Source: Bacteroidota bacterium (lineage in GTDB: Bacteria; Bacteroidota; Bacteroidia; 2-12-FULL-35-15). Taken from it: 40,663 nucleotides of DNA. Below are positions 10,315 to 18,315 of this stretch, piece after piece; position 1 is the first letter of the stretch; every line of letters starts with the position of its first letter. The stretch covers positions 1 to 40,663 of the forward strand of contig CANIQT010000030.1 of assembly GCA_947469885.1 (NCBI GenBank), in the 5' to 3' direction. A model generated the notes under the pieces. The model saw only the letters and a program-made list of their open reading frames with translations. It was not told where the DNA came from and did not search any database. The position numbers and the translations under genes were made by a program.

Positions 10315-11301
10315 TTATTGGATACGTTCGTTATTATTTTTGGGCACGCCAAATAGTTTGAGCAAAAGGTGTTTCGATTTTTCAGTAAGCACATAGTTAG
10401 ATGGCGATTGATACACCACAAATCCATATTTTTTTAGCAAAGGCTGATGCTTTGCATATCCTGCTTTCGACAGTCCAGAAGCAGTGCGTAGCTGCGCTCC
10501 TGTTGCTTTTTGGGCGTTGAACAAAAACAACAATTCGCGAGCAACAGTTCTCTGAAAATCGCGCCTGGATACACGTGGCAAATGTTCTCGCAAAGCAATT
10601 CTAACCTTTGAGATAGAACCATTATCAATAGTAATTTGACTTGGAAGAGTATGTGTATCTTCGAGCGAGAGGTTTGCCTCTGCTAGTTTTAATTTTTCAG
10701 CAATTGAATTTTTTTCGGAAATAGCGTTCAAAAAATTTTCATAAAACGAATAAAGTGTGTTTTGCCCATTTCCTTCTTTTATATATTGCTGAAGTGCACT
10801 CAATAATTCCTGCTCAAAAACAGAATAGAGCAGATTATTCGAATTATCATCCGTGCTTAATTCGGGCAAGGCATCTAAAATGGGGTTTATACCCTTCTCA
10901 TTTTCGGGAATGCTTCCGATGACATCGTTTGTACCATTCCTTTTTTCGGGAATGCTTCCGATAACATCGTTTGTACCATTCATTTTTTCGGGAATGCCTC
11001 CAGTGACATTATTTGTACCATTCCTTTTTTCGGGAATGCTTCCGATAACATCGTTTGTACCATTCCTTTTTTCGGGAATGCTTCCGATAACATCGTTTGT
11101 ACCATTCCTTTTTTCGGGAATGCCTCCGAGGGAGTAAATTGGACCATTCCTATTTTCAGGAATTGGATTTTCGATAGATTTTATGCCTATATAATTATTG
11201 AGAAACACATTTTCATTCTTCAAAAGCATTAAATGTTTTAACAGAATATGAATTATTCGTTCGGGAAGAAGAATGAGTTTTTGGGGTTCGTTAGTATCCA
11301 T
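10315..11301 (-). CDS. Winged-helix-like protein with a 14-residue tandem-repeat linker
   Basis: 328 residues with no signal peptide. Residues ~1-45 are predominantly hydrophobic/helical (KLILLPERIIHILLKHLMLL). Residues ~45-135 form a hydrophilic linker of six 14-residue units (consensus IPEKRNGTNDVIGS), followed by a helical region. The C-terminal ~85 residues (REHLPRVSRRDFQRTVAREL, then TGAQLRTASGLSKAGYAKHQ) look like a helix-turn-helix/winged-helix domain ending in YVLTEKSKHLLLKLFG. A regulatory or DNA-binding role is inferred; I do not recognise a named family. It precedes the secreted kelch gene by 12 nt in the same direction and may control surface-protein expression. Confidence 0.7.
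   Translation of the reverse strand: MDTNEPQKLILLPERIIHILLKHLMLLKNENVFLNNYIGIKSIENPIPENRNGPIYSLGGIPEKRNGTNDVIGSIPEKRNGTNDVIGSIPEKRNGTNNVTGGIPEKMNGTNDVIGSIPEKRNGTNDVIGSIPENEKGINPILDALPELSTDDNSNNLLYSVFEQELLSALQQYIKEGNGQNTLYSFYENFLNAISEKNSIAEKLKLAEANLSLEDTHTLPSQITIDNGSISKVRIALREHLPRVSRRDFQRTVARELLFLFNAQKATGAQLRTASGLSKAGYAKHQPLLKKYGFVVYQSPSNYVLTEKSKHLLLKLFGVPKNNNERIQ
10905..11162 (-). repeat. 42-bp in-frame minisatellite
   Basis: The plus-strand landmark CGGGAATG recurs at 10905, 10947, 10989, 11031, 11073 and 11115, exactly 42 bp apart, and a degenerate seventh (CAGGAATT) is at 11157. Each unit encodes 14 residues, so gain or loss of units keeps the reading frame. Units differ by only a few bases, indicating recent expansion. 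Confidence 0.9.
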
Positions 11302-11319
11302 GGCAATTTAATTGAAGCA

Positions 11320-11327
11320 CAAAACTA
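11320..11327 (-). promoter_or_regulatory. Possible -7 element for the wHTH/kelch transcript
   Basis: TAGTTTTG on the minus strand (11327-11320) fits TAnnTTTG and lies about 19 nt upstream of the ATG at 11301, which would give a very short leader. No clear -33 element is visible. Confidence 0.35.
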
Positions 11328-11452
11328 ATAAAAATATAAAAAAGCAGGTGCTCCTACTCGACTAAAAATATTAACTCAATTATTTAAAATAGCTCTCAAT
11401 AATTTTATTTGCAGTAAATGAATTTTCCTACATTTACAAAAAAAAGAATTCG

Positions 11453-11793
11453 ATGTCTGACTCTACGAATGACGAAAAAATAAATCGGTTAGTTTCATTA
11501 AGCGAAACCCATCCGATTTTGCCTGACGAATACATTCCATGGGAAAATAAATTTTTGGATACTGAAATTTATATCCCCGAATATTTGTTTTCGTTAAACG
11601 GCTGCCCTCTTGCAAACGAACTAAGCAAGGAGCAAATAGTGAGATTGGTTAAATTAGAAGTGACACAGGTGCTGGCAACTTATGCTTGGTCCGAAGCTAT
11701 CGGTTGCCTGATGTTCAACGAATTTTTGTTACGAGTAACACCCACTTCTTCCGAAGGGAAATACATTGTAAATATGCTGATTGAGGAATATCG
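11453..11793 (+). pseudogene. 5' fragment of an AurF-like diiron oxygenase
   Basis: The frame opens at ATG 11453 and reads about 114 residues like the start of a p-aminobenzoate N-oxygenase (AurF)/diiron oxygenase: IYIPEYLFSLNGCPLANELS, then EQIVRLVKLEVTQVLATYA, and finally MLIEEYR. In AurF the corresponding blocks carry metal-ligand glutamates, and the last one continues as E-x-x-H. Here it becomes EEYRW, followed by sequence unrelated to the family, and the frame stops at 11881. Most of the catalytic helical bundle is missing. The breakpoint falls at about 11792-11796, where recombinase sequence begins in another frame. Interruption by site-specific recombination or deletion is inferred. 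I do not see the missing 3' part in the window. Confidence 0.6.
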
Positions 11794-13094
11794 TTGGAGC
11801 AATGGAACAACCTTTGGATTTAGATATACCCGAACAAAAAGTAATGCTCGCGATTTATTTAACTGCACCGGAGGTAGATAACGACCGCAGAGCATTAAAT
11901 ATATTTCATGGAATACGGAGAGGTAAAAAAGAAGGCAGATGGCTTGGTGCATGTCCTAGAGGTTACAAAAACAGACGCAATGAAAACAATAGACCGATAA
12001 TTGCACCAGAAGGTGGTATTATGGAAAAATTAGTAATACAAGCTTTTAAAGAGTTTTCAACAGGTTTATATAACATAGAAGAATTAAGACATAAACTTTT
12101 TAAAAAAGGTCTAAAATGCGCAAGAAATTCATTTTGGATGTTATTACGTAACAAAGCATACATTGGAAAGGTACTTATACCAGCATACAAAAGTGAACCG
12201 GAAGAATGGATTGATGGGAATCATAAAGCACTTATCGATGATGCAACTTTTTATAAAGTTCAGGATATTCTTTCGGAAAGAAGAAAAAAGGTGCCAAGCG
12301 CATTTAAAACAATCAGAGAGGAGTTTCCATTAAGAGGTCATTTAATTTGTCCGCAATGTGATAAACCAATGACAGCTTCATTATCAAAAGGAAAAATGGG
12401 TACTCTATATCCATATTATCATTGTACTAAGGGGTGTAAGGAAAGACAAAAAGCAGAAGTCGTAAATGATGCTTTTGTAAACTTGCTAAAAACGATAAAA
12501 GCAAAACCAAATACATTAAAATTATTCTCTACTTTGGTTAAGACAAAACTAAAAAAAGACAATGACAATGGAAAGGTAGAATTGGATTCGGTAAATAAAC
12601 AAATAGCAAAACAAAGACAACGAATTGCAAATGCAAAAACCTTAATGCTTGATGGAGAAATCACAGCAAACGAATTTAAAGAAATGAGAATTGAAATTGA
12701 AGAGAAGATTACTGAGTTAACTTGTGAGTTGAGTAATATAAGTTCCGGAATTCAGAATCTGGATTCTAAAATTGATGATGTTGTCGAACTCCTTTCAAAC
12801 CTTGAATCAACCTATCAACAGACAGATACAGCCACAAAACAACATATAGTGAGTTCGATATTTCCCTCGAAGTTGATTTTTGATAATAATAAAGTTCGAA
12901 CTCTGAAAATGAACAGGGTAATGTCAATGATCTGTAGTAATGACAAGACTTTAAAAGGAAGTAAAAAAAGAAAGCACACCGAATTTGGTGTGCTTTCCTG
13001 TGGAGTGGAGTCCACTGACCAAATTTCGAACTCTTTTTATAAAGATATTAATATTTTGCTAAAATTGAAAGAACACTTAGCACAGAATGAATAA
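11794..13094 (+). pseudogene. Large serine recombinase lacking its catalytic domain
   Basis: The frame (open from a TTG at 11781, stop at 13092-13094) picks up a large serine recombinase in the middle. It starts at AMEQPLDLDIPEQKVMLAIY and APEVDNDRRALNIFHGIRRG, the region just after the resolvase fold. Then come the Recombinase domain (RWLGACPRGYKNRR to ATFYKVQDILSERR), a zinc ribbon (CPQCDKP...CTKGCKE) and a long coiled coil (VNKQIAKQRQRIANAKTLML). The ~120-residue N-terminal domain with the nucleophilic serine is absent, replaced by the diiron-oxygenase fragment, so the protein cannot recombine DNA unaided. The last ~45 codons contain a minus-strand terminator-like hairpin and may be read-through into non-coding DNA. 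It is a remnant of an integrative element. Confidence 0.8.
12962..12996 (-). terminator. Intrinsic terminator-like hairpin on the minus strand
   Basis: AAAGCACACC (12971-12980) and GGTGTGCTTT (12987-12996) form a perfect 10-bp stem with a 6-nt loop. On the minus strand the stem is followed by C and seven T (12969-12962), the classic terminator form. On the plus strand no U-run follows. It lies inside the 3' part of the recombinase frame. Confidence 0.6.
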
Positions 13095-13611
13095 TTTAGG
13101 TTAAGCAAATTCTTTAGTGTAATATTATACTTTCCAAAAAACATACTTTATTCAAGTCCTAAATTTACAATAAAATCTAATTTATAAGTATCACAATTAT
13201 TTTAAAAAAAATCTTAAATAGATACCCCAATTTTATTGAATAGCTCAATGATTGTGATGCTTACGTGAAAGGTTCGAAACATTTTTTTTATTTATCAAGC
13301 GTCATAAAAATTCGAGTTTTGTAATTCTTCTTTTAGTCTTAACTTTCAGCTCGTTTCATTTAACATGTCCTAGGAATTTAATAATTCTTTACAAATATAT
13401 AAATAAAATTAAAAAAGGCGGGACGTCTTGTTAAGCAGTACACTGCACGCTATTCTTAACGGGGGCATTTTTTTATTAGCCTAAATTTTATTTAATCTCT
13501 AAGTATTAAACTATTAAATCTACGATTTAACGACATAAGCACTATCAATTCAGTCTTTTGAAATAAATTTTAATTTTAAAAATAAAATTAAACAATATTA
13601 GGTTTCTTTAC
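13095..13611. other. Non-coding spacer with one structured GC-richer block
   Basis: About 515 bp without a gene. Most is A/T-rich. A GC-richer block at 13417-13466 stands out: GTTAA (13430-13434) pairs with TTAAC (13456-13460), and inside it GCAGT (13435-13439) pairs with ACTGC (13442-13446). It is followed by GGGGGC and a T-run (13468-13474), so it could be a small structured RNA or terminator. I do not recognise a riboswitch class. Confidence 0.4.
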
Positions 13612-13620
13612 TACTTTTGC
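13612..13620 (+). promoter_or_regulatory. Strong -7 match for the lipid operon promoter
   Basis: TACTTTTGC is a very good match to the Bacteroidota -7 box TAnnTTTG. It lies 51 nt before the desaturase ATG at 13672, which fits a leader of ~45 nt. The -33 region is A/T-rich without a clear TTTG. Confidence 0.6.
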
Positions 13621-13671
13621 ACGATCTGAAGGATTCTTTTTTCAGACAAATAAATATATTCAAACATTAAT

Positions 13672-14397
13672 ATGACTATTTTTTTGTTTTTTATTGCCCA
13701 TTGGTTTCTATCCCTTTTTTTTCAAACTTTTTTTCTTCATCGCTATTGTTCGCATAAAATGTTTACGATGAATAAATTTTGGGACCGTTTTTTCTATTTC
13801 TTTACCTTCATTACTCAAGGTACATCTTTTCTTAATCCACGTGCTTATGCTATTATGCACCGAATGCACCATGCATATAGCGATACTGAAAAAGATCCTC
13901 ATTCCCCTCATTTCTTTAAAGATATCTGGCAAATGACAATGCAAACAAAAGATATTTATATCAATTATTCTAAGTTTAAAATTGAACCCGAAAAAGCATT
14001 TCAGGGCAACTATCCTGAATGGAAATTGTTGGATAAAATTAGTGATATGTGGACGGTGCGAATTCTTTTTGCTGCCTTATATGTTTTGTTTTATATACAT
14101 TTTGCTACCAGCTGGTGGATGTTTTTATTATTGCCTGTTCATTTTTTTATGGGTCCTTTTCATGGTGCCATTGTCAATTGGTGTGGTCATAAATATGGTT
14201 ATTCCAATTATTCAAACAACGACCATAGTAAAAACACATTGCCTTTCGACTTTCTGATGATGGGCGAATTGTTTCAGAACAATCATCATAAAAGCCCCAA
14301 CAGTATTAACTTTGCAAAGAAATGGTATGAGTTTGATCCTTCTTATCCTATTATCAGAATTTTGAATTTTACACGCATTATTCATCTAAGAAAATAA
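13672..14397 (+). CDS. Membrane fatty-acid (acyl-CoA-type) desaturase
   Basis: 241 residues. The membrane-bound di-iron desaturase histidine boxes are in place: HRYCSH (23-28), HRMHH (63-67) and QNNHH (202-206), plus an extra WCGHKYGY (H173). Hydrophobic segments lie at ~1-22, ~38-55 and ~128-170. The family (OLE1/DesC type) puts a cis double bond into acyl chains, usually delta-9, using oxygen and an electron donor. It is short compared with the ~300-380-residue enzymes and lacks a fused cytochrome b5, as is common in bacterial versions. It is the first gene of the plus-strand lipid operon, so it may supply the unsaturated chain that the downstream CFA-like methyltransferases act on. The ATG lies 51 nt after a strong -7 box. 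Confidence 0.85.
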   Translation: MTIFLFFIAHWFLSLFFQTFFLHRYCSHKMFTMNKFWDRFFYFFTFITQGTSFLNPRAYAIMHRMHHAYSDTEKDPHSPHFFKDIWQMTMQTKDIYINYSKFKIEPEKAFQGNYPEWKLLDKISDMWTVRILFAALYVLFYIHFATSWWMFLLLPVHFFMGPFHGAIVNWCGHKYGYSNYSNNDHSKNTLPFDFLMMGELFQNNHHKSPNSINFAKKWYEFDPSYPIIRILNFTRIIHLRK

Positions 14398-14416
14398 ATT
14401 GATATTTTAATATCAT

Positions 14417-15211
14417 ATGAATCCATTTATATTACTTCCACTCGTTTCTTTTATTTCAGTTTCGATTATAATGGTCGTGGTTTGGATATGGGCTCAACGA
14501 ATAAAAAATGCCGGGGTAGTGGACATTTTTTGGTCATTTAATTTTCTTGTAATTGCCATTATTGTCTATTTTCTCGCAGATGGAAATATTATTCGTAAAG
14601 TTTTGGTATGTTCTCTGGCAGCCCTATGGAGTCTGCGATTAGGAATTTATTTATTAAAAAGAGTGGGTGCTCACCTGAATGAGGAGGAAGGACGATACAA
14701 ACAATTGAGAAGTGAATGGAGTCCGAATGAAAATGTAAAGTTTTTTATTTTTTTTCAGATGCAGGCTGTGTCGAATGTGTTTTTAGCAATTCCTTATTTT
14801 ATTATTGCTGCTAATACATCAGAAGAAATTTCGGATTTAGAAATCATAGGTGCCTCTTTATGTTTATTATCCATTATTGGCGAAGGTATTTCCGATAGGC
14901 AGTTACAACAATTTAAAAAAGATATCAGTAATAAAGGAAAGGTATGTGAATATGGATTATGGAATTATTCTCGTCATCCCAATTATTTTTTTCAATTAAT
15001 GATTTGGGTTTCAATTCTCATTTTTGCTTTGGCAAGTCCTTATGGTGCTATTGCAGTGGTATGTCCTTTAGCTATTGGGTATTTGATATTTAAAGTTACC
15101 GGAATACCAATGACCGAAGAACAAGCCATTCGGACCAAGGGAGAACTCTATAAAAAATATCAGCTATCCACCAGTGCATTTGTACCCTGGTTCAAGAAGA
15201 AAATTAATTAG
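14417..15211 (+). CDS. DUF1295 membrane protein (steroid 5-alpha-reductase-like fold)
   Basis: 264 residues with about seven hydrophobic segments. The family hallmark is in the second half: DRQLQQFKKDISNKGKVCEY, followed by GLWNYSRHPNYFFQ, then a terminal VTGIPMTEEQAIRTKGELYK segment. This is the DUF1295 group, related to NADPH-dependent steroid 5-alpha and delta-14 sterol reductases and isoprenylcysteine methyltransferases. Members are often encoded beside CFA-like methyltransferases and DUF1365 proteins. Reduction of a lipid double bond is a reasonable but unproven role. The gene starts 19 nt after the desaturase and ends 17 nt before the methyltransferase. Confidence 0.8.
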   Translation: MNPFILLPLVSFISVSIIMVVVWIWAQRIKNAGVVDIFWSFNFLVIAIIVYFLADGNIIRKVLVCSLAALWSLRLGIYLLKRVGAHLNEEEGRYKQLRSEWSPNENVKFFIFFQMQAVSNVFLAIPYFIIAANTSEEISDLEIIGASLCLLSIIGEGISDRQLQQFKKDISNKGKVCEYGLWNYSRHPNYFFQLMIWVSILIFALASPYGAIAVVCPLAIGYLIFKVTGIPMTEEQAIRTKGELYKKYQLSTSAFVPWFKKKIN

Positions 15212-15228
15212 TTCTTCAAAAACCTTTT

Positions 15229-16257
15229 ATGTTTTACAATTTTCTCCTCGAAAAAGATTTACTACCCGATTTTTTAATCCGTTTCGGAATTCGAAAATTA
15301 CTGAAACAACGTCTTCAGGAAGAAAAAAAAGAAGATGCTGATGCGCAGCGCCTTCATTTTCTTAGCCTGATTGAAGCATTAAAAGCATCTCCGATTGCAG
15401 TAAATACAAAGGAAGCCAATGAACAGCATTATGAAGTGCCAACTGAATTTTATCAATACTGTTTAGGAAAACATCTTAAATACAGTAGTGGTTACTGGAA
15501 TGAAGGAGTTAAAGATATAGATACATCGGAAAGGGATATGTTGGAACTAACCTGTAACCGTGCTGAACTGACCGATGGCCAAATGGTACTGGAACTTGGT
15601 TGTGGCTGGGGTTCGCTTTCTTTATTTATGGCAGGTAAATTTCCAAACAGTAATTTTAATGTAGTTTCTAATTCGGCTACACAAAAGATATACATTGATG
15701 AACAGGCTAAAATAAGAAAGATAAATAACCTGCAAGTTATCACTGCTGATATAAACACTTTTTCAATTAATAAAAAATTTGACAGAATAGTTTCTGTCGA
15801 AATGTTCGAACATTTGCGTAATTATCAGTTGTTGTTTGAAAAGCTTTCCGGAATGATGAAAGAAGATGGAAAGCTATTTGTCCATATTTTCACACATAAA
15901 GATTTTGCATATAAATTTGAAGTAAAAGATGATACTGACTGGATGAGTAAGTACTTTTTCACCGGAGGAATTATGCCAAGTAATAATCTGTTTTTATATT
16001 TCAATGACCATATAACTATATTGAAACAATGGCAGGTAAGCGGAAGTCATTATAGCAAAACTGCTGAAGCTTGGTTGAAAAACATGGATAGACATAAGAA
16101 AAATATCACACCAATTTTTGAACAAACTTATGGCAAAACCAATGCACTAAAATGGTGGGTTTATTGGCGAATATTTTATATGGCCTGTGCTGAATTATGG
16201 GGATATAATAAAGGAGATGAATGGATGGTGAATCATTATTTATTTGTAAAAAAATAA
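15229..16257 (+). CDS. CFA-synthase-like SAM-dependent methyltransferase (first copy)
   Basis: 342 residues. Substrate-entry motif QHYEVPTEFYQYCLGKHLKY, then YSSGYW (85-90), the SAM-binding glycine loop LELGCGWGSLSLF (121-133), SVEMFEHL (189-196) and LFVHIFTHKDFAYKFE. This is the cyclopropane-fatty-acyl-phospholipid synthase superfamily (COG2230), which transfers a methyl group from SAM onto the double bond of an esterified acyl chain at the membrane. The histidine of the bicarbonate pocket is kept (H219 in FVHIF), but the YSC cysteine is serine (S87), so a cyclopropane product should not be assumed; a plain methyl-branched chain is possible. It lies between DUF1295 and the FAD oxidoreductase in the lipid operon. 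Confidence 0.8.
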   Translation: MFYNFLLEKDLLPDFLIRFGIRKLLKQRLQEEKKEDADAQRLHFLSLIEALKASPIAVNTKEANEQHYEVPTEFYQYCLGKHLKYSSGYWNEGVKDIDTSERDMLELTCNRAELTDGQMVLELGCGWGSLSLFMAGKFPNSNFNVVSNSATQKIYIDEQAKIRKINNLQVITADINTFSINKKFDRIVSVEMFEHLRNYQLLFEKLSGMMKEDGKLFVHIFTHKDFAYKFEVKDDTDWMSKYFFTGGIMPSNNLFLYFNDHITILKQWQVSGSHYSKTAEAWLKNMDRHKKNITPIFEQTYGKTNALKWWVYWRIFYMACAELWGYNKGDEWMVNHYLFVKK

Positions 16258-16259
16258 AA

Positions 16260-17504
16260 TTGCAAAAACTAGCTATCATTGGGACAGGTATTGCCGGAAT
16301 GGGTTGCGCTCATTTATTGCAGCATAAATATGATTTAACCATGTTTGAACAAAATGATTACATTGGTGGTCATACCAATACTATTACAGTTAAAGAAGGC
16401 AATGAAATAATTTATATAGATACCGGTTTTATGGTTTTCAATTTTCAAACTTATCCTCATCTTTGTAAATTATTTGAAAACATAAATGCACCTATAAAAA
16501 AGACAAATATGTCATTTAGTGTGCAGCATACCGAAAGTGGTTTGGAATATTGTGGTTCAGGATTTAATGGATTGTTTGCTCAGCGAAAAAACATTTTTAA
16601 TTTAAAATTTATTAAAATGTTAAAGCAGATTGCTCGTTTTAATAAGGAGAGTATCGAGGTTTTAGATAATCCCCATTATGAAGATTTTTCGATTGAACAG
16701 TATATCAAACAAAAAAAATATAATGATGATATGCTCTGGAAATATTTAATTCCAATGAGTTCTGCGGTCTGGTCTTCACCAATGGAAGATATGTTAAAGT
16801 TCCCTATTGTATCTCTTGTCAGATTTTTTAAAAACCATGGTTTCCTCGGGTTAAACAGTCAGCATCAATGGTACACCTTGCAAAATGGAAGTCAGGCATA
16901 TCGGGAATTATTAATAGAACCCTTCAGAAATAGAATTCAAATAAATAATGCTGTTAAAAGAGTTAAAATGAATGGAAAGAAAGTAATGGTTCATTTAGCA
17001 AATGGAAAAGAACAGGAATTTGATAAGGTGATTTTTGCTTCCCATGCAGACCAAACCATTCGTATGATTGAAAATCCAACATCTGAGCAATTTCGTATAT
17101 TATCCTCTTTCAGGTATCAAAAAAATAATGCTATTATACATACAGATGAATCAGTGATGCCCAAAAACAGAAAAGTATGGAGTAGCTGGAATTACAAAAC
17201 AGAAAACGTGAATGGAAAAAATATTCCTACTACCATTTATTGGATGAATAATCTGCAGCAGGTTTCAAAAAAGAAAAATTACTTTGTTTCCATCAATCCT
17301 TTTGAAAATAGCATTGATTCAAACAAAATTATCAGAGAAATTCATTATGAACACCCTTTGTTCGATATTGATGCAATGAAAGCTCAAAAAGAATTAAGTC
17401 AGCTAAACAAAAATGATACTTTGTATTTTTGCGGAAGTTATTTTAACTATGGTTTTCATGAGGATGCCTTTGAAAGTGCAGTGAGTTTATGTGAAAATTT
17501 ATAA
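16260..17504 (+). CDS. FAD-dependent amine-oxidase-like oxidoreductase
   Basis: The proposed start is TTG at 16260, two nt after the upstream stop, giving about 414 residues beginning MQKLAIIGTGIAGMG. An in-frame ATG at 16221 would add 13 residues and a 37-nt overlap. I prefer 16260 because the Rossmann strand normally begins within a few residues of the start. The FAD/NAD-binding loop is GTGIAG (8-13), with the ribose-binding acidic end FEQ (E30) followed by IGGHTNTI, as in the NAD(P)-binding/amine oxidase group. This family is repeatedly found with DUF1365 and CFA-like genes, for instance in proteobacterial singlet-oxygen/light-stress regulons. It probably oxidises or reduces the acyl chain made by its neighbours; the substrate is unknown. 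Confidence 0.8.
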   Translation: MQKLAIIGTGIAGMGCAHLLQHKYDLTMFEQNDYIGGHTNTITVKEGNEIIYIDTGFMVFNFQTYPHLCKLFENINAPIKKTNMSFSVQHTESGLEYCGSGFNGLFAQRKNIFNLKFIKMLKQIARFNKESIEVLDNPHYEDFSIEQYIKQKKYNDDMLWKYLIPMSSAVWSSPMEDMLKFPIVSLVRFFKNHGFLGLNSQHQWYTLQNGSQAYRELLIEPFRNRIQINNAVKRVKMNGKKVMVHLANGKEQEFDKVIFASHADQTIRMIENPTSEQFRILSSFRYQKNNAIIHTDESVMPKNRKVWSSWNYKTENVNGKNIPTTIYWMNNLQQVSKKKNYFVSINPFENSIDSNKIIREIHYEHPLFDIDAMKAQKELSQLNKNDTLYFCGSYFNYGFHEDAFESAVSLCENL

Positions 17505-17506
17505 TA

Positions 17507-18295
17507 GTGGAAAGTTGTCTATATAAAGCAAAAGTAATGCATCATCGTTTGGAACCCAAAAAGCATTGGTTTCAATACAATGTGTTTATGTTTTATATTG
17601 ATTTGGATGAATTGGACTTATTAACAAAACAACTCTGGATGATAAGTAGAAACAAATTCAACTTTTTTAGCTTTAGAGATAATGAACATATTCAGCTTCC
17701 AAGAGAAAATCCGGATAGAACTAAATCGACTAAAGAACATTTAAGGGAATATCTTCTGAACAATAAAATAAATATTGAAAATGGTAGAATAATGCTTCTC
17801 ACCAACCTGAATGTACTAGGCTATAATTTTAATCCCGTTTCTTTTTATTTTTGTTTTGATGAAAAAAATAGCCCGCTTTGTGTTGTTGCAGAAGTGGGTA
17901 ATACTTTTGGTGAGATTAAGCCTTTCTTTGTTGGAAAAGAAAATTTAACAGGTGACTTGTTTCATTTTAATACAAAGAAATATTTTTATGTTTCTCCTTT
18001 TATAGATCATGATAATACTTTTGATTTCAGACTGGAAATTCCAAAGGAAAAATTAAATATTAAAATAGATGATTACAAAAATGAAAAAAAGATATTTCTT
18101 AGTACATTAATGGGGAATAAAAAAACTTTAAATAATTTTAATTTGCTTATTTATAGTTTTCGATTTCCATTCATTACTTTAAAAATTATATCTTTGATAC
18201 ATTGGAATGCATTACTTCTTTGGATAAAAAAGATTCATTACCATAAAAAGTCTGAAAATATGGACTTACAAAAAGATGTATATAAAAAGTATTAA
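17507..18295 (+). CDS. DUF1365 family protein
   Basis: 262 residues from a GTG start two nt after the upstream stop. The N-terminus (LYKAKVMHHRLEPKKHWFQY) and the central motif LGYNFNPVSFYFCFD (104-118), followed by VVAEVGNTFGE, define DUF1365. The biochemical role is unknown. The family is almost always encoded directly after an amine-oxidase-like FAD protein and before a CFA-like methyltransferase, exactly as here, which argues that the three act on one substrate. No signal peptide is seen. A hydrophobic stretch near residues 215-245 may contact the membrane. Confidence 0.8.
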   Translation: MESCLYKAKVMHHRLEPKKHWFQYNVFMFYIDLDELDLLTKQLWMISRNKFNFFSFRDNEHIQLPRENPDRTKSTKEHLREYLLNNKINIENGRIMLLTNLNVLGYNFNPVSFYFCFDEKNSPLCVVAEVGNTFGEIKPFFVGKENLTGDLFHFNTKKYFYVSPFIDHDNTFDFRLEIPKEKLNIKIDDYKNEKKIFLSTLMGNKKTLNNFNLLIYSFRFPFITLKIISLIHWNALLLWIKKIHYHKKSENMDLQKDVYKKY

Positions 18296-18315
18296 GTATA
18301 AAAGAAATATCTTCA

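Noticed and set aside
10853..11137. A plus-strand frame opposite the minisatellite as a gene
   Set aside because: It is the mirror of the in-frame repeats (SGMLPITSFVPFLF units); the minus-strand protein has non-repeat domains on both sides and explains the sequence.
10905..11162. Regular 42-bp repeats as a CRISPR array
   Set aside because: The units are directly adjacent with no unique spacers and translate in frame as 14-residue repeats; no cas gene is nearby.
12997..13040. Reverse-strand tRNA 3' end (TTCGAA and TGGAG pattern) at the recombinase tail
   Set aside because: The T-arm stem does not pair (AAGAG against TTTGG) and no anticodon arm or acceptor stem can be built.
13430..13460. 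Integron attC site from the GTTAAG...CTTAAC pair
   Set aside because: attC needs RYYYAAC on the left and GTTRRRY on the right; here the order is reversed, and no integron integrase is present.
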